A stretch of DNA of 64,000 nucleotides from Terrabacter sp. Root85. GTDB taxonomy: Bacteria; Actinomycetota; Actinomycetes; Actinomycetales; Dermatophilaceae. Numbering within the stretch: the first letter of the stretch is position 1; each line of letters begins with the position of its first letter. A model generated the notes under the pieces. The model had not been told where the DNA came from, did not search any database, and saw only the letters and a program-made list of their open reading frames with translations. Location of the stretch: NCBI RefSeq assembly GCF_001429185.1, contig NZ_LMIW01000013.1, positions 131,418 through 195,417 on the forward strand. The letters run 5' to 3'. Below are positions 19,238-28,273 of the stretch, piece after piece. A program made the translations under genes and the position numbers.

Positions 19238-19909
19238 GTGCCCGGTCCGGCCGCCCCTCGAGGTGAGTCCTCCCAGACCCTCGATCGCGGTATCCGCGTT
19301 CTCGAGACGCTGGCGGGCACCGAGGGGTCGGCCGGTCTGACGATCACCGAGCTCGCTGCAGGCCTCGGCGTCGGACGGCCGGTCGTCTACCGTCTCGTGA
19401 CGACGCTCGAGGACCACCACCTCGTCTCCCGGGCATCCGACGGGCGGGTGCGTCTCGCGCTGGGGATCAGCCGACTCGCCTCGGCCGTGACTCCCGTCGT
19501 GCGCAGCGAGGCCCGGCCCGTGCTGCGCGAGCTCGCCGACGCCGTGGGGGCGACGGCACACCTGACGATCGCCGAAGGCGACGAGGCCCTGGCTCTCGTC
19601 GTCGTCGAGCCGTCGTGGACCGACGTCCACGTCGCCTACCGCTCCGGCGCCCGGCACCGGCTCGACCAGGGCGCTGCGGGACGGGCGATCCTCGCGGGTC
19701 GGACGGGGGAGCGCGGCGTCGTCGGCACGGACGGGGAGCTGCAGGCGGGGGCGCACGGGCTCGCGGTGTCGCTGTCGACCCGCACCGACCCGGCCCCGGG
19801 TGGCGTCGAGGCCTCGGTCGGTGTCGTCTCGCTCGAGCCGCTCGACGTGCGCACCGTGGGTCCGCGGCTCGAGCACGCCGCCCGCGCCCTCCGAGCCGTC
19901 CTCCGCTGA
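19238..19909 (+). CDS. IclR family transcriptional regulator of the homogentisate genes
   Basis: Repressor or activator of 223 residues. The N-terminal winged helix-turn-helix is clear (TLDRGIRVLETLAG, LTITELAAGLGVGRPVVYRLVTTLEDHHLV); the C-terminal GAF-like effector domain is shortened compared with the usual 240-270 residues but keeps AHLTIAEGDEALALVVVEPS and HRLDQGAAGRAILAG. The GTG start lies four bases after the dioxygenase stop, so it is cotranscribed with it and can autoregulate. By position, the ligand is probably homogentisate or a later intermediate (inference). The palindrome at 17917-17935 is the likely binding site. Confidence 0.88.
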   Translation: MPGPAAPRGESSQTLDRGIRVLETLAGTEGSAGLTITELAAGLGVGRPVVYRLVTTLEDHHLVSRASDGRVRLALGISRLASAVTPVVRSEARPVLRELADAVGATAHLTIAEGDEALALVVVEPSWTDVHVAYRSGARHRLDQGAAGRAILAGRTGERGVVGTDGELQAGAHGLAVSLSTRTDPAPGGVEASVGVVSLEPLDVRTVGPRLEHAARALRAVLR

Positions 19910-19928
19910 CCCCCTCACCCTCCCCCCG

Positions 19929-20010
19929 TCGAGTGAGCGCTCAGCCCCAGTCGAGTGAGAGCGAATTCCCGTGTGACCCAACGCAGATGGGACGTGGCGC
20001 TCACTCGCGT
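19929..20010. repeat. CGAGTG-type repeat cluster between convergent genes (copy set A)
   Basis: Two direct copies starting TCGAGTGAGMGC (19929 and 19951) are followed by an inverted copy that reads on the minus strand as ACGCGAGTGAGCGCCACGTC (20010-19991). The first and third copies form an 11-bp inverted repeat (19930-19940 with 19997-20007). The minus-strand copy matches the repeats near 61.8 kb at 18 of 20 bases. It lies between the convergent iclR and pncA genes, so a bidirectional terminator role is possible. Confidence 0.7.
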
Positions 20011-20023
20011 GGGAGGAGCGGGG

Positions 20024-20638
20024 TCAGCCGCCGACCCGTGGTGTGCCGAGCAGCCGGATACCCTCCTCGCGCAGCTCTGCGAGGGCCGCGTCGGTCGTGG
20101 ACCTGGAGACTCCCGCGGTGAGGTCGAGCAGCACGGTGGCCTCGAAGCCCTCACGCTGCGCGTCGGCCGCGGTGGCCCGCACGCAGTGGTCGGTGGCGAT
20201 GCCGACGACGTCGACGCGGGAGACGCCGCGCTCGGTGAGCCATGCGGCAAGGGTGCTGTGCTGGTCGTCGACCGACCGTCCCTCGAATCCGCTGTAGGCA
20301 GCCGCATGCTCGCCCTTGCGGAAGACCGCCTCGACGTGACCCAGGGCGCCGGCGAGCCTCGGGTGGAACTCGGCACCCTCGCTGCCTGCGACGCAGTGCA
20401 CCGGCCACGAGTCGACGAAGTCGGGGGTCGACGAGAAGTGCGGTCCTGGGTCGACGTGCCAGTCGGCGGTCACGACGACGTGGTCGTAGTCCGCGGCGTG
20501 CCGGCCCACGTGCTCGCTCACCTCGCGGGCGACGTCGGCGCCGCCGGTGACGGCGAGGGACCCGCCCTCGCAGAAGTCGTTCTGGACGTCGACGATGATC
20601 AGCGCCCGTGCGCCGTCGGCATGCGTGGGTCCGGCCAT
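20024..20638 (-). CDS. pncA: Nicotinamidase (isochorismatase superfamily)
   Basis: Deamidates nicotinamide to nicotinic acid in NAD salvage; cytoplasmic. The 204-residue protein has the catalytic triad in context: Asp in VDVQNDFCEGG, Lys in VFRKGEH and Cys in ATDHCVRATA; a metal-site ADWHVDPGPHFS segment precedes. The ATG lies three bases after the stop of pncB, giving a pncB-pncA operon for the Preiss-Handler route from nicotinamide to nicotinate mononucleotide. Transcription probably starts at the pncB leaderless promoter. Confidence 0.92.
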   Translation of the reverse strand: MAGPTHADGARALIIVDVQNDFCEGGSLAVTGGADVAREVSEHVGRHAADYDHVVVTADWHVDPGPHFSSTPDFVDSWPVHCVAGSEGAEFHPRLAGALGHVEAVFRKGEHAAAYSGFEGRSVDDQHSTLAAWLTERGVSRVDVVGIATDHCVRATAADAQREGFEATVLLDLTAGVSRSTTDAALAELREEGIRLLGTPRVGG

Positions 20639-20641
20639 GGC

Positions 20642-21955
20642 TCAGTCCTTCTCGTAGACGGTGGGGATCACGGGCTCGCCCCTCGACAGCTGGGCCGCCG
20701 CCCGGGGCAGCTCCGCGCGCGAGGCCTCGTGGCGGGCGCGGGCCTCGTGGATGTCCTGGTGGTCGACGACCTCGCCGGCGCGGACGAGGTCGATCATGAG
20801 CCGGCGGTCGTTGCCGTCGTCGCGCGGCTGCTCACCGATGCCGATGACCTCGGCCTGCGCGATCCCGTCGTCGCGAAGGCGCCGCATGGCCCACTTGCGG
20901 CCCCCGACCGACGTCTTGTCCTTGCTCTTCTTCTCGACGCCCTGCATCTGCCCGGACGCGTCCTCGCGCTGGACGAGCTTGTAGACCATGGATGCCGTGG
21001 GGGCCCCGGAGCCGGTCACGAGGGCCGTGCCGACGCCGTAGCCGCTGACGGGTCCGGCAGCCAGGCCCGCGATGGCGTACTCGTCCAGGTCGGAGGTGAC
21101 GATGATCCGGGTGTCGGTGTTGCCCGCCGCGTCGAGCTGGGCGCGCACCTCGGTGGCCAGGATGAGCAGGTCGCCCGAGTCGAGCCGGACCGCCCCCAGG
21201 CCGGGCCCGGCGATCTCCATGGCGAGAGCGACGGCCGTCCGCACGTCGTAGGTGTCGACGAGGAGGGTCGTGCCCTTGCCGAGCGACTCGACCTGCGCGG
21301 TGAAGGCCTCCTTCTCCGAGTCGTAGAGGAGGGTGAAGGCGTGCGCGGCCGTGCCCGTCGTCGGCACGCCGTAGCGACGCCCGGCCTCGAGGTTGCTCGT
21401 CGCGTCGAACCCGGCGACGTAGGCCGCGCGAGCGGCTGCGACGGCCGACTCCTCGTGGGTGCGTCGTGAGCCCATCTCGATGCAGGGCCTGCCCATGGCG
21501 GCGGTCGTCATGCGCGAGGCAGCGGACGCGATCGCCGTGTCGTGGTTGAGGATCGAGAGCACGAGAGTCTCGAGGATGACGCCCTCGGCGAAGGTGGACT
21601 CGACGACGAGCACCGGTGACTGCGGGAAGTAGCACTCGCCCTCGGCGTAGCCGCTGACGTCCCCGGAGAAGCGGTAGTCGGCGAGCCAGTCGACGGTGGC
21701 CCGGTCGACGACCTTGCGGTCGGAGAGGAAGCGCAGCTCGTCGTCGCCGAAGCGGAACTGCTCGAGCGCCTCGAGCACCCGGCCCGTTCCCGCGATGACC
21801 CCGTAGCGGCGGCCGTCGGGAAGCCGGCGGGCGAACGCCTCGAAGACGCAGCGCCGGTGCGCCTCGCCCGAGGCGAGGGCGGCCTGGAGCATCGTCAGCT
21901 CGTAGTGGTCGGTCAGCAGCGCCGTGCTCGCGGCGCGAGGGCTCGTCGGGCTCAC
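20642..21955 (-). CDS. pncB: Nicotinate phosphoribosyltransferase
   Basis: Joins nicotinate to PRPP to make nicotinate mononucleotide, feeding NAD synthesis. The 437-residue length is normal. Family blocks include TDHYELTMLQAAL, RRTHEESAVAAARAAYVAGFDATSN, the barrel strand GAVRLDSGDLL and IIVTSDLDEYAIAGLA, with GVGTALVTGSG binding phosphate. The GTG start at 21955 is fixed by a TAGGGT exactly six bases upstream, so the message is probably leaderless. It is divergent from clpS, whose promoter is a mirror image; the pncB/clpS arrangement matches the mycobacterial Rv1330c/Rv1331 order. Confidence 0.94.
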   Translation of the reverse strand: MSPTSPRAASTALLTDHYELTMLQAALASGEAHRRCVFEAFARRLPDGRRYGVIAGTGRVLEALEQFRFGDDELRFLSDRKVVDRATVDWLADYRFSGDVSGYAEGECYFPQSPVLVVESTFAEGVILETLVLSILNHDTAIASAASRMTTAAMGRPCIEMGSRRTHEESAVAAARAAYVAGFDATSNLEAGRRYGVPTTGTAAHAFTLLYDSEKEAFTAQVESLGKGTTLLVDTYDVRTAVALAMEIAGPGLGAVRLDSGDLLILATEVRAQLDAAGNTDTRIIVTSDLDEYAIAGLAAGPVSGYGVGTALVTGSGAPTASMVYKLVQREDASGQMQGVEKKSKDKTSVGGRKWAMRRLRDDGIAQAEVIGIGEQPRDDGNDRRLMIDLVRAGEVVDHQDIHEARARHEASRAELPRAAAQLSRGEPVIPTVYEKD

Positions 21956-21961
21956 GTGCCC

Positions 21962-21967
21962 ACCCTA
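21962..21967 (-). promoter_or_regulatory. Leaderless -10 element TAGGGT for pncB
   Basis: On the minus strand TAGGGT is followed by six bases and the GTG of pncB. It mirrors the clpS -10 47 bp away. Confidence 0.6.
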
Positions 21968-22014
21968 GGTGTCGCGGGCCTCGGGGACCGTCTGCCCCGC
22001 GGCCTCGGTGGACC

Positions 22015-22020
22015 TAGGGT
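22015..22020 (+). promoter_or_regulatory. Leaderless -10 element TAGGGT for clpS
   Basis: TAGGGT, six bases, then the GTG of clpS at 22027; identical in sequence and spacing to the divergent pncB element. Confidence 0.6.
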
Positions 22021-22026
22021 GGCCCT

Positions 22027-22332
22027 GTGACCGCAGCCACCCTCTCCCTCGCTCCCGCCGAGCAGGAGGTGACCTCCACGGACGAGGCCGTCGCACCCGA
22101 CGTGCCGTGGGTGACGATCGTCTGGAACGACCCCGTCAACCTCATGACGTACGTGACGTGGGTCTTCGAGACCTACTTCGGCTACGCCCGTCCGAAGGCG
22201 GAGAAGCTGATGATGGACGTGCACGTCAAGGGCCGTGCGGTCGTCTCCAACGGCCCCCGCGAGTCGATGGAGCGCGACGCGGAGGCGCTGCAAGGCTACG
22301 GCCTCTGGGCCACGTTCGAGAAGGACAGCTGA
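22027..22332 (+). CDS. clpS: ATP-dependent Clp protease adaptor ClpS
   Basis: Delivers N-degron substrates to the ClpAP/ClpCP protease. The 101-residue protein has the core [26 protein letters not shown] with Asn-Asp-x-x-x-Thr substrate-pocket residues, [22 protein letters not shown] containing the conserved His, and a C-terminal [10 protein letters not shown]. The GTG start is set by the TAGGGT-N6 module. Its TGA overlaps the ATG of the DUF2017 gene (TGATG), so the two are coupled, as in Mycobacterium (Rv1331-Rv1332). Confidence 0.95.
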   Translation: MTAATLSLAPAEQEVTSTDEAVAPDVPWVTIVWNDPVNLMTYVTWVFETYFGYARPKAEKLMMDVHVKGRAVVSNGPRESMERDAEALQGYGLWATFEKDS

Positions 22333-23030
22333 TGGCCCGCGCCTTTTTGCGCGAGAAGGACCACTACGTCGCGCTCCTCGAGTCCACCGAGCGCACGGTG
22401 CTCCTCGGCCTCATGCAGCAGACGCGCCTGCTGCTCTCGCCCGAGATCGAGCCGACGGGTGACGCGTTCGACGACCTCGTGGCGTCCATGGGCCTGTCGC
22501 TGAGCGCAGCCGACCAGCAGACCGACTCGGCGTCGCTCGACGACCGCGACCCGGCTCTCGACCGGCTCCTGCCGACGGCCCATCGCGGTGACGACGAGAT
22601 CGCGGCCGAGTTCCGTCGCCTCACCGAGGAGGGCCTGCGCCAGCGCAAGAGCGGCAACCTCGACGTCGCGCTCGCGTGCGTCGACGGGGCCGTCGGCAAC
22701 CGGGTCGTGCTCGACGAGGCGCAGGCGCCGGCCTTCCTCATGGCGCTCACCGACGTGCGCCTGCTGCTCGGGGAACGCATGGGCATGCGCACCGAGGAGG
22801 ACGCCGAGGCGCTGCACGCCGCGATGGACGACATCGACGACGACGACCCGCTCGGCTACGCGATGGCGTGGTACGACTTCCTCACCTGGCTGCAGGAGAC
22901 CCTCACCCACGCGCTCATGGGAACCGACCTGCGTGACGTCGTGGCGGCATACGACGCCGACGACGTCGAGGACGACCTCGAGGAGGACGTCGACGACGAC
23001 GAAGGCCGGCGCCCGGACGGCACGGTGTGA
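22332..23030 (+). CDS. DUF2017 family protein
   Basis: Conserved actinobacterial protein of 232 residues, unknown function, coupled to clpS through a TGATG overlap. It is helical and acidic; the N-terminal [30 protein letters not shown] region and C-terminal YAMAWYDFLTWLQETLTHALMG are typical of the family, and the tail is a run of Asp/Glu. Persistent linkage to clpS suggests a part in N-degron proteolysis or its control, but no domain supports a mechanism. Confidence 0.9.
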   Translation: MARAFLREKDHYVALLESTERTVLLGLMQQTRLLLSPEIEPTGDAFDDLVASMGLSLSAADQQTDSASLDDRDPALDRLLPTAHRGDDEIAAEFRRLTEEGLRQRKSGNLDVALACVDGAVGNRVVLDEAQAPAFLMALTDVRLLLGERMGMRTEEDAEALHAAMDDIDDDDPLGYAMAWYDFLTWLQETLTHALMGTDLRDVVAAYDADDVEDDLEEDVDDDEGRRPDGTV

Positions 23031-23074
23031 CGCACCCGACGCCATGTCGCCGGGCCGGAGTCGGTGCCGGCACC

Positions 23075-23080
23075 TAGGCT
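23075..23080 (+). promoter_or_regulatory. Leaderless -10 element TAGGCT for the MBL-fold gene
   Basis: TAGGCT is six bases before the GTG at 23087; no ribosome site is present, consistent with a leaderless transcript. Confidence 0.6.
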
Positions 23081-23086
23081 CGTGAC

Positions 23087-23854
23087 GTGGACGTCACGAT
23101 CGTCGGGTGCTCGGGATCCTTCGCGGGTCCACGCTCGCCCGCCTCGTCCTACCTCGTCCGCACCGAGCACGAGGGTCGCACGTGGAGCATCGTGCTCGAC
23201 CTCGGCAACGGCGCCCTCGGCGCCCTGCAGCGCCACATCGAGCCGTATGCCGTCGACGCGGTGCTGCTCAGCCACCTGCACGTCGACCACTGCATCGACA
23301 TGTGCGGGCTCTACGTCATGATGCGCTACCTCCCCGGCGGTCCCGGGCGCGCGACGATGCCGGTCTGGGGGCCCGCGGGCACCGGAGTGCACCTCGCCCG
23401 CGCCTACGGCGGTGGCGAGGCCGAGGGCGTCCTGTCCGTCTTCGACTTCCACGACCTGCGCCACCGCGAGCCCGTGACGGTCGGGCCGTTCACGATCACG
23501 CCGGTGCACGTCAACCACCCGGTCGAGGCCTACGGCTTCCGGGTCGAGGCCGACGGTCGTGTGCTCGCCTACACCGGCGACACCGACACGTGCGACCAGC
23601 TCGACGAGCTCATGACGGGCGCCGACCTCGTGCTCGCCGACTCGGCCTTCGTCGAGGGCCGCGACACGGTGCCCGACATCCACCTCTCGGGTCGCCGGGC
23701 CGCCGAGGCGGCCGTCCGGGCCGGGGGAGTGCGTCGCCTCATGCTGACCCACATCCCGGCCTGGAACGACGCCGAGGTGTGTCGGGCGGAGGCTGCCGCC
23801 GTGTGGCCGGGCTGCGTCGAGCTCGCCGAGCCGGACGCCACCTACCGCCTCTGA
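23087..23854 (+). CDS. MBL-fold hydrolase, Rv1339-like cyclic nucleotide phosphodiesterase
   Basis: Metallo-beta-lactamase fold hydrolase of 255 residues. The metal motif SHLHVDHCID at about residues 62-71, later HVNHPVEAYGF, AYTGDTDTC and the final LMLTHIPAW supply the His/Asp ligands. Gene order (clpS-DUF2017 upstream, rph-rdgB downstream) parallels Mycobacterium tuberculosis, where the equivalent Rv1339 is a class II-like cAMP phosphodiesterase; the same activity here is inference. RNase Z is the main alternative, but the neighbours and the lack of an exosite arm disfavour it. The GTG start follows TAGGCT by six bases. Confidence 0.85.
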   Translation: MDVTIVGCSGSFAGPRSPASSYLVRTEHEGRTWSIVLDLGNGALGALQRHIEPYAVDAVLLSHLHVDHCIDMCGLYVMMRYLPGGPGRATMPVWGPAGTGVHLARAYGGGEAEGVLSVFDFHDLRHREPVTVGPFTITPVHVNHPVEAYGFRVEADGRVLAYTGDTDTCDQLDELMTGADLVLADSAFVEGRDTVPDIHLSGRRAAEAAVRAGGVRRLMLTHIPAWNDAEVCRAEAAAVWPGCVELAEPDATYRL

Positions 23855-23973
23855 CGGATCCGGCTGCGGGTGACGGCCCCCGAAGCCGGGTATGGACCTT
23901 GACGGTGCGTCGCGCGCCCGGCAGTCGCCGGACGTCCGCCGACGACCGGAACGACCGAACCAAGGAGGCACCG

Positions 23974-24843
23974 TTGCAGCAGCGAACCATCGGATCGAGG
24001 AAGGTCAGCGCGATCGGTCTCGGCGGCATGCCGATGTCCATCGAGGGGCGGCCCGACGAGGACCGCTCGATCCGGACCATCCACGCCGCGCTCGACGCCG
24101 GCGTGACCCTCATCGACACGGCCGACGCCTACCACCGTGACGCCGGCGAGGTGGGCCACAACGAGTCCCTCATCGCCAAGGCGCTCTCGTCGTGGTCCGG
24201 CAGCGCGGCTGACGTCCTCGTCGCCACGAAGGGTGGGCACCTGCGCCCGGGGGACGGGTCCTGGACCCAGAACGGCCGCCCCGACCACCTCAAGGAGGCC
24301 GCCAAGGCCTCGCTCCAGCGGCTCGGCGGCGAGGCCATCGGGCTCTACCAGTTCCACCGGCCCGACCCCGACGTGCCGTATGCCGAGTCCGTCGGTGCGC
24401 TCGTGGACCTGCTCGACGCGGGAGTCATCGAGATGGCCGGCATCTCCAACGCCGACCCGGCCCAGATCCGCGAGGCGCAGGATGTGCTCGGCGGCCGCCT
24501 CGTGTCGGTGCAGAACCAGTTCTCGCCGGCCTTCCGCAGCAGCCGCGCGGAGCTCGACCTGTGCGCCGAGCTCGGCATCGCCTTCCTGCCGTGGAGCCCG
24601 CTGGGCGGCATCAGCAGGGCAGGTGACCTCGGGAGCCGGCACGACGCGTTCGCAGAGGTGGCGAAGGCACACGACGTGAGCCCGCAGCGGGTGGCCCTCG
24701 CATGGGAGCTGGCGCTCGCGCCGACCGTCGTGCCCATCCCGGGAGCCTCCCGTCCCGAGAGCATCCAGGACTCGGTGCAGGCCGTCGACCTCGAGCTGTC
24801 GGCCGACGTGGTCGAGCGACTCTCAGCCGAGACGCTCGACTGA
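23974..24843 (+). CDS. Aldo/keto reductase
   Basis: NADPH-dependent oxidoreductase of 289 residues, cytoplasmic TIM barrel. The catalytic tetrad is partly visible: Asp and Tyr in LIDTADAYHRDAG, Lys in LVATKGGHL and His in LYQFHRPDPD; SVQNQFSPAF and VPIPGASRPESIQDSV are cofactor-side motifs. The start is a TTG at 23974, chosen because a perfect AAGGAGG lies five bases upstream and there is no nearby in-frame ATG or GTG with such support. Substrate unknown. It is inserted between the Rv1339-like gene and rph, where mycobacteria have no such gene, and is closed by a terminator. Confidence 0.88.
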   Translation: MQQRTIGSRKVSAIGLGGMPMSIEGRPDEDRSIRTIHAALDAGVTLIDTADAYHRDAGEVGHNESLIAKALSSWSGSAADVLVATKGGHLRPGDGSWTQNGRPDHLKEAAKASLQRLGGEAIGLYQFHRPDPDVPYAESVGALVDLLDAGVIEMAGISNADPAQIREAQDVLGGRLVSVQNQFSPAFRSSRAELDLCAELGIAFLPWSPLGGISRAGDLGSRHDAFAEVAKAHDVSPQRVALAWELALAPTVVPIPGASRPESIQDSVQAVDLELSADVVERLSAETLD

Positions 24844-24861
24844 ACAGCCCGTCATCGCGTC

Positions 24862-24913
24862 GCGGGGACGGGTCCTTACGGTTCACGAACGAGCCGTCCG
24901 GGCCCGTCCCCGC
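24862..24913 (+). terminator. Terminator after the aldo/keto reductase
   Basis: An 11-bp perfect stem (24862-24872 with 24903-24913) encloses a 30-base segment that can form an inner hairpin. It separates this gene from the rph promoter. Confidence 0.65.
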
Positions 24914-24929
24914 ACCCGCGATTGAGGCC

Positions 24930-24935
24930 TAGCGT
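24930..24935 (+). promoter_or_regulatory. Leaderless -10 element TAGCGT for rph
   Basis: TAGCGT followed by six bases and ATG 24942. It decides the rph start in favour of 24942 over the in-frame ATG at 24960, since neither has a usable ribosome site. Confidence 0.6.
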
Positions 24936-24941
24936 GGAGTC

Positions 24942-25696
<755 letters not shown>

Positions 25697-25700
<4 letters not shown>

Positions 25701-26317
25701 CGCAGGTCGTCCTCGCCACGCGCAACGCCCACAAGCTCGAGGAGCTTCGCGAGATCCTCGCCGACGTCAGCGCCGACCTCGGGCTCGAGATCGTCGGTCT
25801 CGACGGCTTCCCCGACGCGCCGGACGTCGTCGAGGACGGCGTCACCTTCGAGCAGAACGCCATCCTCAAGGCCGCGTCCGCGGCCCACGTGACGGGCCTG
25901 CCCGCCCTCGCCGACGACTCCGGCCTGGCCGTCGACGTGCTCGGCGGCTCGCCCGGCATCTTCAGCGCCCGCTGGTCCGGTGGGGGCGGGGACCGCGCCA
26001 ACCTCGAGCTGCTCCTCGCACAGCTCGGCGACGTCCGGGACGAGCACCGCGCCGCCGCCTTCGTCTGTGCCGCTGCCATCGTGCTGCCGGACGGACGCTC
26101 GGCCGCGGAGCTCGGGCGCTTCCCCGGCACCGTGGGCCGCGAGCCGCGGGGCACCAACGGCTTCGGCTACGACCCGATCTTCGTGCCATCCGACCAGCCG
26201 GACGGCAACGAACGCACACTGGCGGAGTACGACGCCGACGAGAAGAACCACGTCTCGCACCGGGCGCTCGCCTTCCGTGCACTCGTGCCACACCTGAAGG
26301 AGCACCTGAGGCCATGA
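25697..26317 (+). CDS. rdgB: dITP/XTP pyrophosphatase (RdgB/HAM1)
   Basis: Removes non-canonical purine triphosphates (dITP, XTP) from the nucleotide pool by releasing pyrophosphate. The 206-residue product shows [16 protein letters not shown] with the triphosphate-binding Thr-x-Asn-x-x-Lys, [33 protein letters not shown] with the Asp metal site and [12 protein letters not shown]; the final FRAL helix follows. The GTG overlaps the rph stop (GTGA) and the TGA overlaps the ATG of the molybdopterin gene (ATGA), so three genes are coupled. Confidence 0.95.
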
Positions 26318-27879
26318 CCACCACCAGCCCGGCGACCCGTCCCGAGACCGCCCCACAGCAGCCGGCCCGTCCGCTCTGGTGGGGCGCCGTCGACGGGCTG
26401 GTGGCCGGGCTGCTCACGGTCGGGCTCGCGACGCTCGCCGCAGCGCTGCTGACGGCCGTCGGCCAGTCCTCGGGCCAGCCGGCACCCATCGCGGCGGTCA
26501 GCGGGGCCTTCATCGACCGGACGCCGCCGTGGCTCAAGGACTTCGCCATCGCGACCTTCGGCACCAACGACAAGCGGGCCCTGCTCGTCGGCACCGTCGT
26601 CGTGCTCGCCCTCACCTGTGCCGCGGTCGGCGTGCTCGCGAGCCGCCACCTCGTCGCCGGCCTCGTCGTCTTCGCCGTCGTCGGGGTCGTCGGCGCGGCC
26701 GCGGTGCTCACCCGTCCGGGCGCCGGCCCGGCAGACGTCCTGCCGACGATCCTCGGCACCGCAGCCGGCATCTGGTTCCTCAGCCGCGCCTCGGCCCCCT
26801 CGTCCAGCGTGACGGGCGCTGCCGGTCCCGGCCGACGCTGGGTCATCGGGGGAGCGGTCGGCGCCGTCGCGGCATACGCCGGCAGCTACCTCGGGGGCGA
26901 CTCGGCGGCCGCCACGGTCTCGCGCGACGCGCTCAAGAGCACGCCGCTCAAGGGCACGAAGCTCGCCATCCCCGCCGGCGCCGAGCTCAAGGTGCCGGGT
27001 CTGACGCCGTACATCGTCCCGAACGCCGACTTCTACCGCATCGACACGGCGATCGTCGTGCCGCGCATCGACGCCAACGACTGGAACCTCAAGGTCACCG
27101 GCATGGTCGACCGTGAGGTCGAGATCGACTGGAAGACGTTGCAGGGCAAGCAGATGCAAGAGGCGCTGGTCACCCTGACATGCGTCTCCAACGAGGTCGG
27201 GGGCGACCTCATCGGCAACGCCGTCTGGACCGGCTGGCCCGTGCGCGAGCTCCTCGCGATGGCCGGCCCCAAGGCCGGTGCCGACATGGTGCTCCAGACG
27301 AGCATCGACGGCTTCACCGCCTCGACCCCGCTCGGCGCGCTCACCGACGACCGCAACGCCCTGCTCGCGATCCGGATGAACGGCGAGCCGCTGCCCTTCG
27401 AGCACGGCTTTCCCGTGCGTGTCGTCGTGCCGGGCCTCTACGGCTTCGTCTCGGCGACGAAGTGGGTCACCGAGCTCAAGGTGACGACGTATGCCGCCGA
27501 CGTGGCCTACTGGACGCCGCGTGGCTGGTCGGCGACCGGACCGATCAAGACGGCCTCGCGCATCGACGTCCCCACGGCCGGGGCGAGCGTCAAGGCCGGC
27601 ACGGTCGCCGTCGCCGGGGTCGCGTGGGCGCAGCACACCGGCATCTCCAAGGTGGAGGTGCAGGTCGACCAGCAGCCCTGGACCGAGGCTCGCCTCGCCG
27701 CCGACGCGAGCATCGACACGTGGCGCCAGTGGGTCTACGAGTGGGACGCGACGCCGGGCAGCCACGACATCCGCGTGCGCGCCTACGACGCCAAGGGGCA
27801 GGTGCAGTCGCCGCTCGAGGAGCCGCCCGCACCCGACGGCGCCACCGGCATCCACGTCGTCAACGTCAGGGTGGAGTGA
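26314..27879 (+). CDS. Membrane-anchored molybdopterin-dependent oxidoreductase (sulfite oxidase fold)
   Basis: Probable Mo-cofactor enzyme whose catalytic domain faces outside. The 521-residue protein has four or five hydrophobic helices in the first 190 residues, then a sulfite-oxidase-type Mo domain (VPRIDANDWNLKVTGMVDRE, LVTLTCVSNEVGGDLIGNAVW with the Mo-ligand Cys, GFPVRVVVPGLYGFVSATKWV) and an Ig-like dimerisation domain (SRIDVPTAGASVKAGTVAVA). Substrate is unknown; periplasmic protein-methionine-sulfoxide or sulfite are family precedents. Translational coupling to rdgB by ATGA is unexpected functionally. Its last 14 bases overlap the convergent ridA gene. Confidence 0.9.
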   Translation: MTTTSPATRPETAPQQPARPLWWGAVDGLVAGLLTVGLATLAAALLTAVGQSSGQPAPIAAVSGAFIDRTPPWLKDFAIATFGTNDKRALLVGTVVVLALTCAAVGVLASRHLVAGLVVFAVVGVVGAAAVLTRPGAGPADVLPTILGTAAGIWFLSRASAPSSSVTGAAGPGRRWVIGGAVGAVAAYAGSYLGGDSAAATVSRDALKSTPLKGTKLAIPAGAELKVPGLTPYIVPNADFYRIDTAIVVPRIDANDWNLKVTGMVDREVEIDWKTLQGKQMQEALVTLTCVSNEVGGDLIGNAVWTGWPVRELLAMAGPKAGADMVLQTSIDGFTASTPLGALTDDRNALLAIRMNGEPLPFEHGFPVRVVVPGLYGFVSATKWVTELKVTTYAADVAYWTPRGWSATGPIKTASRIDVPTAGASVKAGTVAVAGVAWAQHTGISKVEVQVDQQPWTEARLAADASIDTWRQWVYEWDATPGSHDIRVRAYDAKGQVQSPLEEPPAPDGATGIHVVNVRVE

Positions 27880-28273
27880 CGCCGGGGGTCCCTGAGCCGA
27901 CGACGGCCTCGGCCTCGATCTCGACGAGCAGGTCGGGGTCGATGAGGGCGGTCACCTGGACCATCGTCGAGGCCGGCCGCACGTCGGCGAAGACCTCGCC
28001 GTGCGCGCGACCCACCGACTCCCAGTCACGGATGTCGGTGACGAACATCCGGGTCCGCACGACGTCCGCGGGCGAGGCCCCGCACTCGGCGAGCGCCTCG
28101 ACGACGATCTCGAGCGCGACCTTGGCCTGCGTGTACGCGTCGCCGGGCGCGACGACCCGGCCCTCGCGGATCGCCGTGGTCCCCGCCACGTGCACGGTGT
28201 CCCCGACGCGGACGGCCCGCGAGTAGCCGACGACGCCCTCCCACGGACCGCCCGTGCCGATGTTGCGCCTCAT
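27866..28273 (-). CDS. RidA/YjgF family enamine/imine deaminase
   Basis: Probably hydrolyses reactive enamine or imine intermediates from PLP enzymes; a 135-residue trimeric cytoplasmic protein. Family blocks are GYSRAVRVGDTVHVAGTTAI, AYTQAKVALEIVVEALAECG and ADVVRTRMFVTDIRDW; the catalytic Arg sits in VVRTRMFV. The ATG overlaps the TGA of the small zinc-ribbon gene upstream, yet TAGCCT-N6-ATG also provides a private leaderless promoter. Its 3' end overlaps the convergent molybdopterin gene by 14 bp with no terminator between, so antisense interference is likely at that end. Confidence 0.88.
   Translation of the reverse strand: MRRNIGTGGPWEGVVGYSRAVRVGDTVHVAGTTAIREGRVVAPGDAYTQAKVALEIVVEALAECGASPADVVRTRMFVTDIRDWESVGRAHGEVFADVRPASTMVQVTALIDPDLLVEIEAEAVVGSGTPGVTPP

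Noticed and set aside
15766-19347. Very long minus-strand open frame of 1193 codons
   Set aside because: Only its last part (15766-17019) is fumarylacetoacetase; the rest is the GC-rich antisense of the unknown gene, homogentisate dioxygenase and iclR.
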